The notes beneath the pieces are model-generated. The model ran no database searches. It was not told where the DNA came from and saw only the letters and a list, made by a program, of their open reading frames with translations. This document shows, piece after piece, positions 1-7,994 of a DNA stretch of 58,376 nt. The position numbers were made by a program, and so were the translations under genes. Origin of the DNA: Opitutales bacterium (GTDB lineage: Bacteria; Verrucomicrobiota; Verrucomicrobiia; Opitutales; Oceanipulchritudinaceae); assembly GCA_007133065.1 (NCBI GenBank), contig SLNJ01000031.1:1-58376 (forward strand). Reading direction: 5' to 3'. Numbering within the stretch: position 1 is the stretch's first letter; every line of letters starts with the position of its first letter.

Positions 1-1826
1 GATGGACCCGGTGCCTGGCGGTGGCGTTCGAGGCCGGCTTCGAGGATGGCGGAGCCGGTTGCCCGGAGTATCTCTGGAGCCGCGTCGGCCTCGGCTTCGC
101 CGGCAATCCCGGTCCAGAGGAGGGCGCCGAGGGCGTCGGCCGCGGCCGGGCCGAACCGGCGCCATGCATCGCGCCAGCTGGAGGCGGCCTGATCGGGGCG
201 GCCCAGGTTCCATGAGACGGCTCCGGCGGCGAGGGCGAGGACCGGGTCGGGATCGTGGAGGCCGTCGATGAGGTCTCGCTGTGCGTTCCAATCCCCGATC
301 TCCTCGGGGTCGACTCCGTCGAGGCGAAGGTTGAAATAACTGACGAGAGCGATGCGCCGGGCATCGGGCCGTTCCGGCGCCGTTTTGCGGGCGGTCTGTG
401 CCCACCGGTATGCGTCGGCGTCGGCGCCGGTTTCGGCGGCCGCGTTGGCGAGCAGGAGTTTGTCCTGCAGGAAGGTCCTGCGATCGTACGCGCCCCAGAA
501 GGGGCTGAAGCTCCACGCCAAAACAACCGCGGCACACGCCGCGGTCCACCATCCCCGTCGCGCGCGGAGCCTGCACTCTGGAAGCAGAGCGATTCCGGCT
601 GCAAGAATGCAGAGCACCGGCACGAGCGGCAGGCGAAAGCGGGCGCTGACGAAAAACAGCAGCACGCCCGCGGCGTAGGCGGCGGCGGATCCTGCGAGCA
701 GGAGGAAGCGGGTCCGGTCGGCACGCCGGTATGCGACCACCCCTCCGGCCGCGGCCGCGGCAAATAGGAGCCCCCAGCCGAGCGGATTGAAGCGCAGCCA
801 TGGGGACTGCGCCTTGTGAAAGGCATAGGTCTGGTTGTTGTAGGATTCCCAGTTGTGGCCGAGGTAGTAGATTTTCCGCAGCTTATGCCCGATCCATCGC
901 AACGGGGCGTCACGAATCCCGGAAATCGTTTGTCGCCGCCAGTGGGCGTTCATCTCGGCGATCGAGACCGGTGGTTCGGCGCCGGTGGCATCCCGATAGC
1001 GTGCCTCCGATTCGAGCCGAGTCGGATTCGTCCCGGGCGGGATCTCGTGAAAGTAGAGCTGCTGCTGAAAATACCGTCCGTCCGATTCGCTTCGGTTCGC
1101 GGCGTAGAGGTTGTACGCCCCCTGCCATGGGAGCATCCGCCATGATCCGCTCCAGAGTCCGTTCACGGCGGCCTGCGCTGCGAGGAGCATCACGACGCCG
1201 ATTGTCGCCCAGAGACTGTGTCTGAATCCGCCGCGGAGGGCACCGAAGAGGAGAAGGCCGACTGGAACGACGGCGAGGAAGTGCGGACGCGCGAGCACTG
1301 CGAGGCCGAGGAATACCCCGGCCGTCCACGCGCATCCGTAGCGTCGCGTTCCCCGCCGGGGTGCACACGCCAGCAGGCGTTCCATTCCCGCGAGAAAAAG
1401 CGCGATACCGACCGTTACATCGAGCGGTTGCGCTGCGAAGTAGATTGCCACTGGATAGAATCCGTAGAGAGCGCCTGCGAGGAGCGCGGCACGCCGGTTG
1501 CTCCAGAGAAGGTGTGCGATCCTGAAAACCAGCCACGCCGCGGTCAGGTGTGCGGCGATGCCGAGAAGAGCCGCCCACTCCGGGAGCAGTCCGTGCGGCA
1601 ATCCGGCCATCGCTGCGAGCGCGAGGAGCGCCGGATAGAGCATGGCGCGGTAGAAGGGTTCCCGGGGCAGCTCGCCGGAGGCAATTTGCACGGCGAGCGC
1701 GGTGTTCTCCCGTCCGTCCAGTTGGGGCGACTGTCCGAGGGGTGTTCCGAGGTGGGCGGCGGTGTAGCCCGCGGTGTAGAGGAGTACGGCTCCGAACAGA
1801 AAAAAAGCGACGCGCCTGGCATCCAT
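1..1826 (-). CDS. GT39-like membrane glycosyltransferase, 3' end beyond the window
   Basis: Reading the minus strand from the ATG at 1826 gives about 608 codons with no stop, so the gene continues past the left edge. The N-terminal part has a hydrophobic segment, then a periplasmic-type loop with LDGRENTALA and PREPFYRAMLYP, the Asp/Glu-bearing first loop and LYP signature typical of GT39/PMT-like polyprenyl-phosphate-sugar transferases. Many hydrophobic helices follow, and after the last one (around residue 430) comes a soluble Ala/Asp/Trp-rich tail that could be TPR-like. The family usually moves a sugar from a lipid carrier onto lipid A, protein or glycan at the outer face of the inner membrane; the acceptor is unknown here. 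It is divergent from the VTC operon with about 190 bp between. The family is fairly sure, the exact substrate is not. Confidence 0.72.
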   Translation of the reverse strand, partial: MDARRVAFFLFGAVLLYTAGYTAAHLGTPLGQSPQLDGRENTALAVQIASGELPREPFYRAMLYPALLALAAMAGLPHGLLPEWAALLGIAAHLTAAWLVFRIAHLLWSNRRAALLAGALYGFYPVAIYFAAQPLDVTVGIALFLAGMERLLACAPRRGTRRYGCAWTAGVFLGLAVLARPHFLAVVPVGLLLFGALRGGFRHSLWATIGVVMLLAAQAAVNGLWSGSWRMLPWQGAYNLYAANRSESDGRYFQQQLYFHEIPPGTNPTRLESEARYRDATGAEPPVSIAEMNAHWRRQTISGIRDAPLRWIGHKLRKIYYLGHNWESYNNQTYAFHKAQSPWLRFNPLGWGLLFAAAAAGGVVAYRRADRTRFLLLAGSAAAYAAGVLLFFVSARFRLPLVPVLCILAAGIALLPECRLRARRGWWTAACAAVVLAWSFSPFWGAYDRRTFLQDKLLLANAAAETGADADAYRWAQTARKTAPERPDARRIALVSYFNLRLDGVDPEEIGDWNAQRDLIDGLHDPDPVLALAAGAVSWNLGRPDQAASSWRDAWRRFGPAAADALGALLWTGIAGEAEADAAPEILRATGSAILEAGLERHRQAPGP

Positions 1827-2012
1827 CAACCTCTATCGATGAACCGAAGCGAGTCCCCAGGCAAGCCTGCAATGGGCGGTCAGGGCGTAGGATCTTTTCT
1901 TGACACCCGCGCGAGCATCCTCGCTTAATGGCCCGACTGGCCACGGCACTGTTGCATTGTCGTAACAATCCTGGTTATTCCTTGTCCCCAATCCCCGGGA
2001 AGAGTTTTTCAT

Positions 2013-2867
2013 ATGCCCGCAGATCGTCTTCAGACACAACGTTTCGAGTTGAAGTACATCATTCCGAATGATGTGGCCGTCCGTATCCGCGATTTTGTCC
2101 AGCCATATCTGGAGATGGATTCCTTCGGGGCGCGACAGGAAGACCGCTCGTATCCGGTGCATAGCCTGTATCTGGATTCATCGGACCTCGCGTTGCATCA
2201 AAGTACGATCAACGGAGACAAAAACCGCTACAAGCTCCGTGTTCGATTTTACGAAAACTGGGCGGAAGCGCCGGTTTATTTCGAGATCAAGCGACGTGAG
2301 GACAATGCGATCTACAAGGAACGATGCCCGGTGCACCGTGATTCGGTCAAAGAAATCGTCGCCGGCCGCTTGCCCGCGCGGGAAGACCTCAGCGATGTGA
2401 GCCCGGAGAACGAACGGGCCCTGCTACACTTTTCACGGCTCCTCAACGAGCTGCACGCCCGACCGATCACGCACGTCTCCTATCGACGCGAGGCCTGGAT
2501 GAGCCATGACTCGAACCGCGTGCGCGTCACCATGGACCGGAACGTTCGAACGTGTCCCGAATCGACAGTCCGCCTCGAACCCGCGATGGATTGCCCGGTA
2601 TCGGTATTCGGGGACGCCGTGGTACTCGAACTGAAGTTCAGTGGACGATTTCCGGTGTGGATGCGCGATCTGGTGCGGGTTTTTGGCTTGCGGCAGTGCT
2701 CTGCGGCGAAGTATGTGGACGGGGTGGTTCGCCTTGAAGAGGAAAACCTGATTCGGGTGCGGTTCCCGAGAGTTCACGAGATGCGCGGCATAGCGCGACG
2801 GCAGTTGCGTCAAATCAGGTCCGCGCCACAATTTTTTCAGGACCGGTTGCGGTCCCTGGCACAATGA
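2013..2867 (+). CDS. VTC domain-containing polyphosphate polymerase-like protein
   Basis: A 284-residue protein matching the VTC domain (triphosphate tunnel fold). The tunnel-type charged strands are visible in order: RFELKYII near the N-terminus, SLYLDS, YKLRVRFY, FEIKRR, YRREAW, MDRNVRT and VLELKFSG near the C-terminus. In yeast Vtc4 this fold polymerises polyphosphate from ATP, and bacterial members are presumed to do the same or to bind polyphosphate. A GGGAAGAG ribosome site precedes the ATG. The stop overlaps the start of the DUF4956 gene (ATGA), indicating translational coupling, and an HlyD-like gene follows. The family is secure; activity is inferred from family. Confidence 0.9.
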   Translation: MPADRLQTQRFELKYIIPNDVAVRIRDFVQPYLEMDSFGARQEDRSYPVHSLYLDSSDLALHQSTINGDKNRYKLRVRFYENWAEAPVYFEIKRREDNAIYKERCPVHRDSVKEIVAGRLPAREDLSDVSPENERALLHFSRLLNELHARPITHVSYRREAWMSHDSNRVRVTMDRNVRTCPESTVRLEPAMDCPVSVFGDAVVLELKFSGRFPVWMRDLVRVFGLRQCSAAKYVDGVVRLEEENLIRVRFPRVHEMRGIARRQLRQIRSAPQFFQDRLRSLAQ

Positions 2868-3550
2868 TTGAAGAAATATTTCGAGCCGACCAGACTATCG
2901 AGCCGGTCAGCGTTTACGCGGTCCTTCTTGGGATGCTGCTGTCGTTTGCCTGCGGCCAGGTGCTTGCCTGGACCTACATGGCCACACACACCGGGCTCTC
3001 CTATTCGCGCACGTACGTGAATTCGCTCGTTATCATCCCCTTCCTGGTATCGACCGTCATGATGGTGCTCGCGAACAACATTGTCGTCGCGTTCGGCCTC
3101 ATGGCGTTGTTCGCGATTGTGCGGTTTCGCAACATCCTGCGAGACACCCTCGACACCTGCTACATTCTCGCGGCGATCACACTGGGGATGGCTTGCGGAA
3201 CGGGCCGTTACGCAACGGCGGTGGCGGCGCTGCTGGTGTTGTGCGCCATCCTTCTCTACCTGGCTTACACGTCGTTCGGCAGCCGCAATCGCTACGATAT
3301 GATTCTCAACCTGCACTGGTCCCGGTCGCTGTCGGAATTGTCCGACCTCATGCAGCTGCTGCGCCGGCACAGCCGGCGCACGATCTGCGCCAGCCAGCGC
3401 ACGCACGAGGGGGAAGTCGGCGCCGACCTGTCCTATCGCCTCTTGTTGCGTGACCAGGAGCGGATGGACGACCTCCTTAAGGAAGTCCGCGCTTTTCCCG
3501 GCGCCAATCGCGTCACCGGTCTGACCGCGCAGGACGAATCTGAACTCTGA
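2864..3550 (+). CDS. DUF4956 domain-containing membrane protein
   Basis: A 228-residue protein with about five hydrophobic segments in its first 145 residues and a soluble C-terminal region. The conserved DUF4956 pattern is present: VRFRN, then RDTLDTCYI and GMACGTG between membrane segments. DUF4956 proteins are commonly encoded next to VTC-domain proteins and are thought to act with them in the membrane; the biochemical role is unknown. The start codon overlaps the stop of the VTC gene, so the two are very likely made together. The cytoplasmic tail (about residues 150-228) is charged and ACT-like in feel, but I cannot assign it. Confidence 0.88.
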   Translation: MIEEIFRADQTIEPVSVYAVLLGMLLSFACGQVLAWTYMATHTGLSYSRTYVNSLVIIPFLVSTVMMVLANNIVVAFGLMALFAIVRFRNILRDTLDTCYILAAITLGMACGTGRYATAVAALLVLCAILLYLAYTSFGSRNRYDMILNLHWSRSLSELSDLMQLLRRHSRRTICASQRTHEGEVGADLSYRLLLRDQERMDDLLKEVRAFPGANRVTGLTAQDESEL

Positions 3551-3562
3551 ACCTCGCCGACC

Positions 3563-4654
3563 ATGTCTGATTTTCGACCGATTCCGACTCCTTTGAGTCA
3601 GCGCTGGCGCGAGATCCGCATTCAGGGGATCCCCGTCTTTGTTTTCGTCGCCGCGGTTGTTGCGGTGGTTTTTCTGTGGGAGCGCGAGATCGCGCCGCCG
3701 GCGATCGACGGTGAAGTGCACGGGGTGTTCTCTGCGGTCAACGCGCCGGAGGACGGGGCGCTCGTGGAGCTTGGTGTCAGCGAGTTTCAGGATGTGCGGG
3801 CCGGTGAGGTTGTCGGCCGTTTTGCCGTGATGCCGGAGGAGCGTGTACAAGCGGCGATTGCTGTGTTGCAGGCTGAAATTGAACTCACCCGGCGCGGTGC
3901 CTTCGACCCGATTCTCGACCAGCATCGCAACCTCCTGAACTGGCAGGGACTCCGTCAGGACTGGCTCGAGGCGCGCGCCGAGCTTGCGGGACTACGGGTG
4001 CGCGCGCGTTTCGCGGAGCGAGAGTACAACCGCATGCGTTCCCTGTACGAGCGGGACCAGATCCCGGCCTCCGAGCATGACCGCGCCGAAGCCGAGTTTG
4101 AAGCGCTCACGGCGCAAAAGGCCGAATTGTCCGACCTGGTGGATTCCCTGGAGCGGGCGGTCAACCAATCGCCCCTTGGGACTGAGGATGAGGACAACCC
4201 GTTGGCGGCCGGCATGCGGATGACGCTCGAATGGCAGGATCAGCGCCTACGCAAGCTGGAAGCCGACCTCATGCCGGTTGTGCTGCGAGCGCCGATCAGT
4301 GGTGTCGTCACCAAAATCCACCGGCGCGAGGGTGAAATCGTTCCCGCGGGCGAACCGGTTGCCGAGATTCGCGCGCGCGAAGCAAACCACATTGTCGGGT
4401 ATCTCCGCCAACCGATGACCGTCGAGTTGAAGGAAGGGATGCCGGTTGAAATCGCGCTGCGGGGCAATCGACGGGAACGCGCGCGCGCGGAGATTTTGCG
4501 AATTGGACCGCAATTCGAGGTGTTGGATCCGGCGTTTCAGCGTCCGTTCCGGGATCGTGTGGAGCGCGGATTGCCGTTGATGATCAGTCTGCCGAAGGAG
4601 CTGGGTCTGATTCCGGGAGAGTTGGTGGAGGTGCGTCTCCTCGGCCCCGAATGA
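3563..4654 (+). CDS. HlyD-type periplasmic adaptor/efflux membrane fusion protein
   Basis: A 363-residue protein with one N-terminal membrane anchor (residues 20-40, IPVFVFVAAVVAVVFLW), a first lipoyl half-motif, a long charged coiled-coil hairpin (about 90-230), the second lipoyl half with VLRAPISGVVTKI, and a beta-barrel C-terminus ending VEVRLLG. This order is diagnostic of HlyD/EmrA-like adaptors, which bridge an inner-membrane transporter to the outside. No transporter or outer-membrane channel gene is adjacent. It starts 12 bp after the DUF4956 gene and is probably the third gene of the VTC operon. Its partner, possibly the DUF4956 protein, is inference. Confidence 0.85.
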   Translation: MSDFRPIPTPLSQRWREIRIQGIPVFVFVAAVVAVVFLWEREIAPPAIDGEVHGVFSAVNAPEDGALVELGVSEFQDVRAGEVVGRFAVMPEERVQAAIAVLQAEIELTRRGAFDPILDQHRNLLNWQGLRQDWLEARAELAGLRVRARFAEREYNRMRSLYERDQIPASEHDRAEAEFEALTAQKAELSDLVDSLERAVNQSPLGTEDEDNPLAAGMRMTLEWQDQRLRKLEADLMPVVLRAPISGVVTKIHRREGEIVPAGEPVAEIRAREANHIVGYLRQPMTVELKEGMPVEIALRGNRRERARAEILRIGPQFEVLDPAFQRPFRDRVERGLPLMISLPKELGLIPGELVEVRLLGPE

Positions 4655-4669
4655 AGGACGGGAAATCCC

Positions 4670-5170
4670 TCAAAACGTGCGGCTGAGCCAGCGCCTGTAG
4701 ATCTCCTTGATGTAGGGGTATTGCTCGCGGTCGACGCGGGTGGGCTGGAGGTAGGTGTCAAAGCTGCTGAGCCGTTCCGTTCCCTCGCGTAGAACCGCTC
4801 CATCGGCGTCCATGAGTTCCCACGTGAATTGGAGCCGTGCCGGATAGATGTCGCGGACGAAACGGACATCGTGAAGTTGCGGGCTCCGCCAAAGCTCAAA
4901 GTCTCCGGCCAGGTCCACGTCGGTTACCCTGAGATGGAGTTCCCGGCCCTCGGAGATGTGTTTTGACCCCTGCTGGACAAAGAACGCCTCGAGATGGTTG
5001 AGGATGGACACGCGCTCCCGGTCCGTGCGGCTCGCTGTTTCTGCGACATCGCTGAACCGGTCCGGATCAACCCATTCGACGGTCACGCTTTCTGCCGACG
5101 CGGGCGGAGCGGTGGCGAGCAGCATGACGGCGAACAGGAGTGAAAGCATCGTATTGAAGGTCGTGTTCAT
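4670..5170 (-). CDS. DUF3016 domain-containing secreted protein
   Basis: A 166-residue protein with a clear Sec signal peptide (hydrophobic core LLFAVMLLA, cleavage after PPASA near residue 26). The mature part matches DUF3016: VTVEWVDPDRFSD at its start, a central EGRELHLRVTDVDLAGDFE, and a C-terminal Arg/Trp/Leu motif. Members are small periplasmic or surface-exposed proteins of unknown function. It is convergent with the HlyD gene, separated by only 15 bp, and looks monocistronic. Confidence 0.85.
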   Translation of the reverse strand: MNTTFNTMLSLLFAVMLLATAPPASAESVTVEWVDPDRFSDVAETASRTDRERVSILNHLEAFFVQQGSKHISEGRELHLRVTDVDLAGDFELWRSPQLHDVRFVRDIYPARLQFTWELMDADGAVLREGTERLSSFDTYLQPTRVDREQYPYIKEIYRRWLSRTF

Positions 5171-5532
5171 GGTTGGGCTGAGCTGAGGTGTGAATGCGTC
5201 AATTCAAGATGGCACAATGGGCCGACAGTCGAGTTATACGGGGGGCTGTCGGCGTTGGATGCAGTTGAATTCATGTATACATGAGAGGCGTTTTGAGCGC
5301 AATCTATTCCCGCAGTCATCGGACACACCCCTCGGACCGCGCGGCATGCACCACGTGCACGTTTCGGAAATCGAGTGCACCAGGATCGGGGGACACCATG
5401 TCCCGCGCTTCCGGCTCGTGCGGATCGACAGCGCGAGAGCGGTTACCGTCGATTCCTGCAACGCCGCCACCGGGCGTTTCGAACCGCGCCACCGGATCCG
5501 CTTTGCATTGCCATGCGGAGCAGGGGAACGCG
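5171..5532. other. Gene-free stretch, no assignable feature
   Basis: About 360 bp between the DUF3016 start and the SDR stop. A plus-strand frame from about 5346 reads VHVSEIECTRIGG and later VRIDSARAVTVDSC, faintly like coils of a parallel beta-helix, but it has no good start, no ribosome site and no family signature. It may be a decayed gene or chance. I see no RNA gene or terminator here. Confidence 0.35.
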
Positions 5533-6297
5533 TTACGCCCCCATCTGGCTGATTCGCCCGCCCGTTACAGGCAGGTATGCACCGGTTACATATCCGGCCA
5601 GATCGCTGAGGAAGAAGAGGCAGGCATTGCCGATTTCCTCGGCCCCACCGTGGCGGCGGAGGGGCAGGGAGGCGGCGAAGCCCTTCGAGCCCTTCGATTC
5701 GGGGTCCACCTTCTCGGTCACCATCCACCCGGGAGCCACCATATTGACCGTGATCCCCTCAGGTCCGAGCTCCATTGCCAGCGAGCGCGATACACCCACC
5801 ATGGCCCCCTTCCCGGCGAGGTAGGTGGACCATCCGCCGGAACCCATATTCCACAGTTCGGAGACGATGTTGACGATCCGGCCGCCGCCCTTCGCCTGCA
5901 TGTGCGGGCGCACCGCGGCGACCGTATTGACCACCGCCTTGCACCCGAAATCGAACATGTCGCGGTAGTCCTTCCAGAGCGCCTGGTCGAATTCCACGTT
6001 CTGGCGTCCGGCAATCGCGTTGTTCACAAGGCCGTCCACACGGCCGAACGCGTTCCCGACGCGTTCCACCATGTCCGCCACCTGACCGGCGTCCCGGACG
6101 TCCGCCTGGAACGGTTCGGCGGTGCCGCCTCGGGAACGGATCCCCTCCGCGACACCCTCCGCTGCGTCACGGCTTTCCGAATATACGGCGGCGACCGAAG
6201 CGCCATGGGAGGCGAGCACCTGGCAGATTGACGCCCCAATCCCGCGGCCCCCGCCGGTGACAATCACTGTTTTCCCGGTCAGCAAGTTTGTGTCCAC
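5533..6297 (-). CDS. SDR-family oxidoreductase
   Basis: A 254-residue classical short-chain dehydrogenase/reductase. The cofactor motif TGGGRGIG lies at residues 14-21, VNNA at 91-94, and the catalytic set is Ser146, Tyr159 and Lys163 (YLAGK). The C-terminus has the GAYLPVTGG strand typical of FabG-like proteins. It should oxidise or reduce a hydroxyl/keto group with NAD(P). The start is GTG, preceded by an excellent AGGGAGG ribosome site seven bases upstream. A sugar or sugar-acid substrate is suggested by neighbours (DapA-like and enolase-superfamily enzymes), but those lie on the opposite strand, so the link is inference. Confidence 0.92.
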   Translation of the reverse strand: MDTNLLTGKTVIVTGGGRGIGASICQVLASHGASVAAVYSESRDAAEGVAEGIRSRGGTAEPFQADVRDAGQVADMVERVGNAFGRVDGLVNNAIAGRQNVEFDQALWKDYRDMFDFGCKAVVNTVAAVRPHMQAKGGGRIVNIVSELWNMGSGGWSTYLAGKGAMVGVSRSLAMELGPEGITVNMVAPGWMVTEKVDPESKGSKGFAASLPLRRHGGAEEIGNACLFFLSDLAGYVTGAYLPVTGGRISQMGA

Positions 6298-6670
6298 GAC
6301 AATCCCTCCCTTCGTTGTATTGGTTCAAATTGAAATTCAGCCCATCCGCCATTTCGGCGGAATCGCATGTCGATGAAAGCATACCTGTATTCTGGGACGC
6401 AACCGAATCCGTACCAGCGCCAACGCCGCGATTCCGGGCTGGTCCGAACGGCCTCGATATGTGCTGTCGTGACTCGCGGTCGGACGGGGATTGCCGACGT
6501 TGGCGTGGACGTGGTTTCGGAAGACATCGTATCCGGGTGCTCCCCGGCATTTTCGCTGGCTTCGCGGAAGTGCACCTACGACTCGCCGGCTTACAGCGAC
6601 GGACACGCGTCTTGCATTTCCCGGAGTGGTCCGGCAGCGTGTTCAGAGTAACCATGAGCCGAAGCAAGCC
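6298..6670. other. Gene-free divergent region between SDR and DUF4038 remnant
   Basis: About 370 bp that must hold the promoters for the leftward SDR gene and the rightward genes. Several short open frames cross it on both strands, but none shows family motifs or a ribosome site. No repeat or structured RNA is evident. Confidence 0.35.
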
Positions 6671-7030
6671 GTGAGCAAGAACCACAACCTTCACGTATCG
6701 AACAATAAGCGCTGTCTCGTCCACGATGATGGGACACCGTTCTTTTACTTTGCCGACACCGCCTGGCGTATCCTCCATCGCCTGACGCGTGAGGGGGCCG
6801 ACCACGACATTGAGAGGGGAGCCGCCCAGGGATGCACCCGGATACAAGCCGTCCTCCTGGCCGGGCTGCGCGCGTGGTGGTCCAACCCAATCGACGGATC
6901 CGCAACCGACGCCGGTAGGCTTGCCGGGGCCCGGGGTGTCCGCATCACGACCCCGGAGGACAACATCGGACGCGACTGGGTCCTGGTCGTCGACGATACG
7001 GCCGCCGGGTACACCGCGCCGGGAGGATAA
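6671..7030 (+). pseudogene. DUF4038 (apiosidase-like glycoside hydrolase) remnant with large internal deletion
   Basis: From a GTG at 6671 the frame encodes the conserved N-terminus of DUF4038 proteins (LHVSNNKRCLVHDDGTPFF, FADTAW, HRLTREGAD, then a degenerate IQAVLLAGL). It then jumps within a few residues to the family's C-terminal strand region: NPIDGSATDAG, VRITTPEDN, GRDWVLVVDD and GYTAPGG. Full members are about 430-480 residues; only about 119 remain, so some 300 residues of the catalytic barrel are missing while the frame stays open. It sits 12 bp before the DapA-like gene. Intact relatives cleave plant glycosides. A retained function of the mini-protein is unlikely. Confidence 0.75.
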
Positions 7031-7041
7031 CGCGTCCGGAT

Positions 7042-7959
7042 ATGGCAACCCCCCTTTCCATTTCCGGCGCCGTTCCGGTGCTGGTGACACCGTTCGACGC
7101 GGATGGCGGCATGGACCTGGACAGTTTGCGCAGGCAGATCGACTTCTGTTTGGCTTCGGGGGCTCAGGCCCTGGCCTTCGGGATGGGGAGTGAAACCGGG
7201 ATGCTTACGGATGCCGAACGCGAGCAGGTCTGGCGCGCCGCGGCCGAGCATGCGGCGGGGCGGGTGCCGGTGATCGCCGCTCCCTCACACCCCAGCCGGG
7301 AAGGGATCATCGCTCTCACGCGCCTCGCGAGCGCCAGTGGTGTGGATTGCGTGATGGTCAACCCCGAAGGCCGCAAAGGTGAATCCGTGGTATCCCTGTT
7401 TCGTGATCTGTCCGAACGGGTCGATATCCCGATCCTTGTACAGGACGCCCAGGGCAACGCCCCCGTCGACACGCTCCTCGAGGCAGTCCGGGAGTCTGAT
7501 CATGTGATCAGCTTCAAGATCGAGTGTGCCGGCGCTGCCGACAAAATCGGCCGGCTGGTCGAGCGCCTGGGTAAGGTTGTCGACCGGTCCATCACGATCC
7601 TGGGGGGCTACGACGGGGCCGCCCTGCCCGAGGAACTGGAACGCGGGTCGGTCGGGACCATGCCCCATCCGGCCATCGTGGACGCGTTCCGCCAGGTGTG
7701 CGACCTCCATGCCGGCGGAGACGCGCGGGAGGCTGAAGCGGTCTACTACAGGAAGATTGTGCCGCTGATTCGCCTCTCTTCAGCGGGCGGCGGACTCGGT
7801 GGCGGCATATGGATGCACAAGATGATTCTGCATCGTGCGGGCATCTTGTCTTCGCCCCGATGCCGTATTGAGACCGATCCCCAACCCGATTGGGTGATGG
7901 AGAAAATCTGGAATCATCTGAAACGGGCCAAGGTGCGGATTGCCGCTCATCTTGGATGA
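7042..7959 (+). CDS. Dihydrodipicolinate synthase/N-acetylneuraminate lyase family aldolase
   Basis: A 305-residue class I aldolase of the DapA/NanA superfamily. Visible features are the N-terminal GAVPVLVTPFD strand, the GMGSETGML loop (about 47-55, in place of GTTGE) and the Schiff-base lysine Lys159 in SFKIE. The usual tyrosine of the YN-P motif is replaced (ILVQDAQGN at 131-139), so this is probably not a lysine-biosynthetic DapA but a relative acting on a 2-oxo acid. It is followed 35 bp later by an enolase-superfamily enzyme; together they suggest sugar-acid dehydration followed by aldol or dehydratase chemistry. The substrate is unknown. Confidence 0.88.
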   Translation: MATPLSISGAVPVLVTPFDADGGMDLDSLRRQIDFCLASGAQALAFGMGSETGMLTDAEREQVWRAAAEHAAGRVPVIAAPSHPSREGIIALTRLASASGVDCVMVNPEGRKGESVVSLFRDLSERVDIPILVQDAQGNAPVDTLLEAVRESDHVISFKIECAGAADKIGRLVERLGKVVDRSITILGGYDGAALPEELERGSVGTMPHPAIVDAFRQVCDLHAGGDAREAEAVYYRKIVPLIRLSSAGGGLGGGIWMHKMILHRAGILSSPRCRIETDPQPDWVMEKIWNHLKRAKVRIAAHLG

Positions 7960-7994
7960 TTTCATCAACCGCCAACCTCGATAGACAACAGAAC

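Noticed and set aside
910..1968. 352-codon minus-strand open frame
   Set aside because: It is out of frame with the GT39-like membrane protein on the same strand. Its translation is Arg/Pro-rich without hydrophobic helices.
5190..5552. 120-codon plus-strand open frame
   Set aside because: It overlaps the SDR gene end, has no ribosome site and gives no recognisable family beyond a vague beta-helix rhythm.
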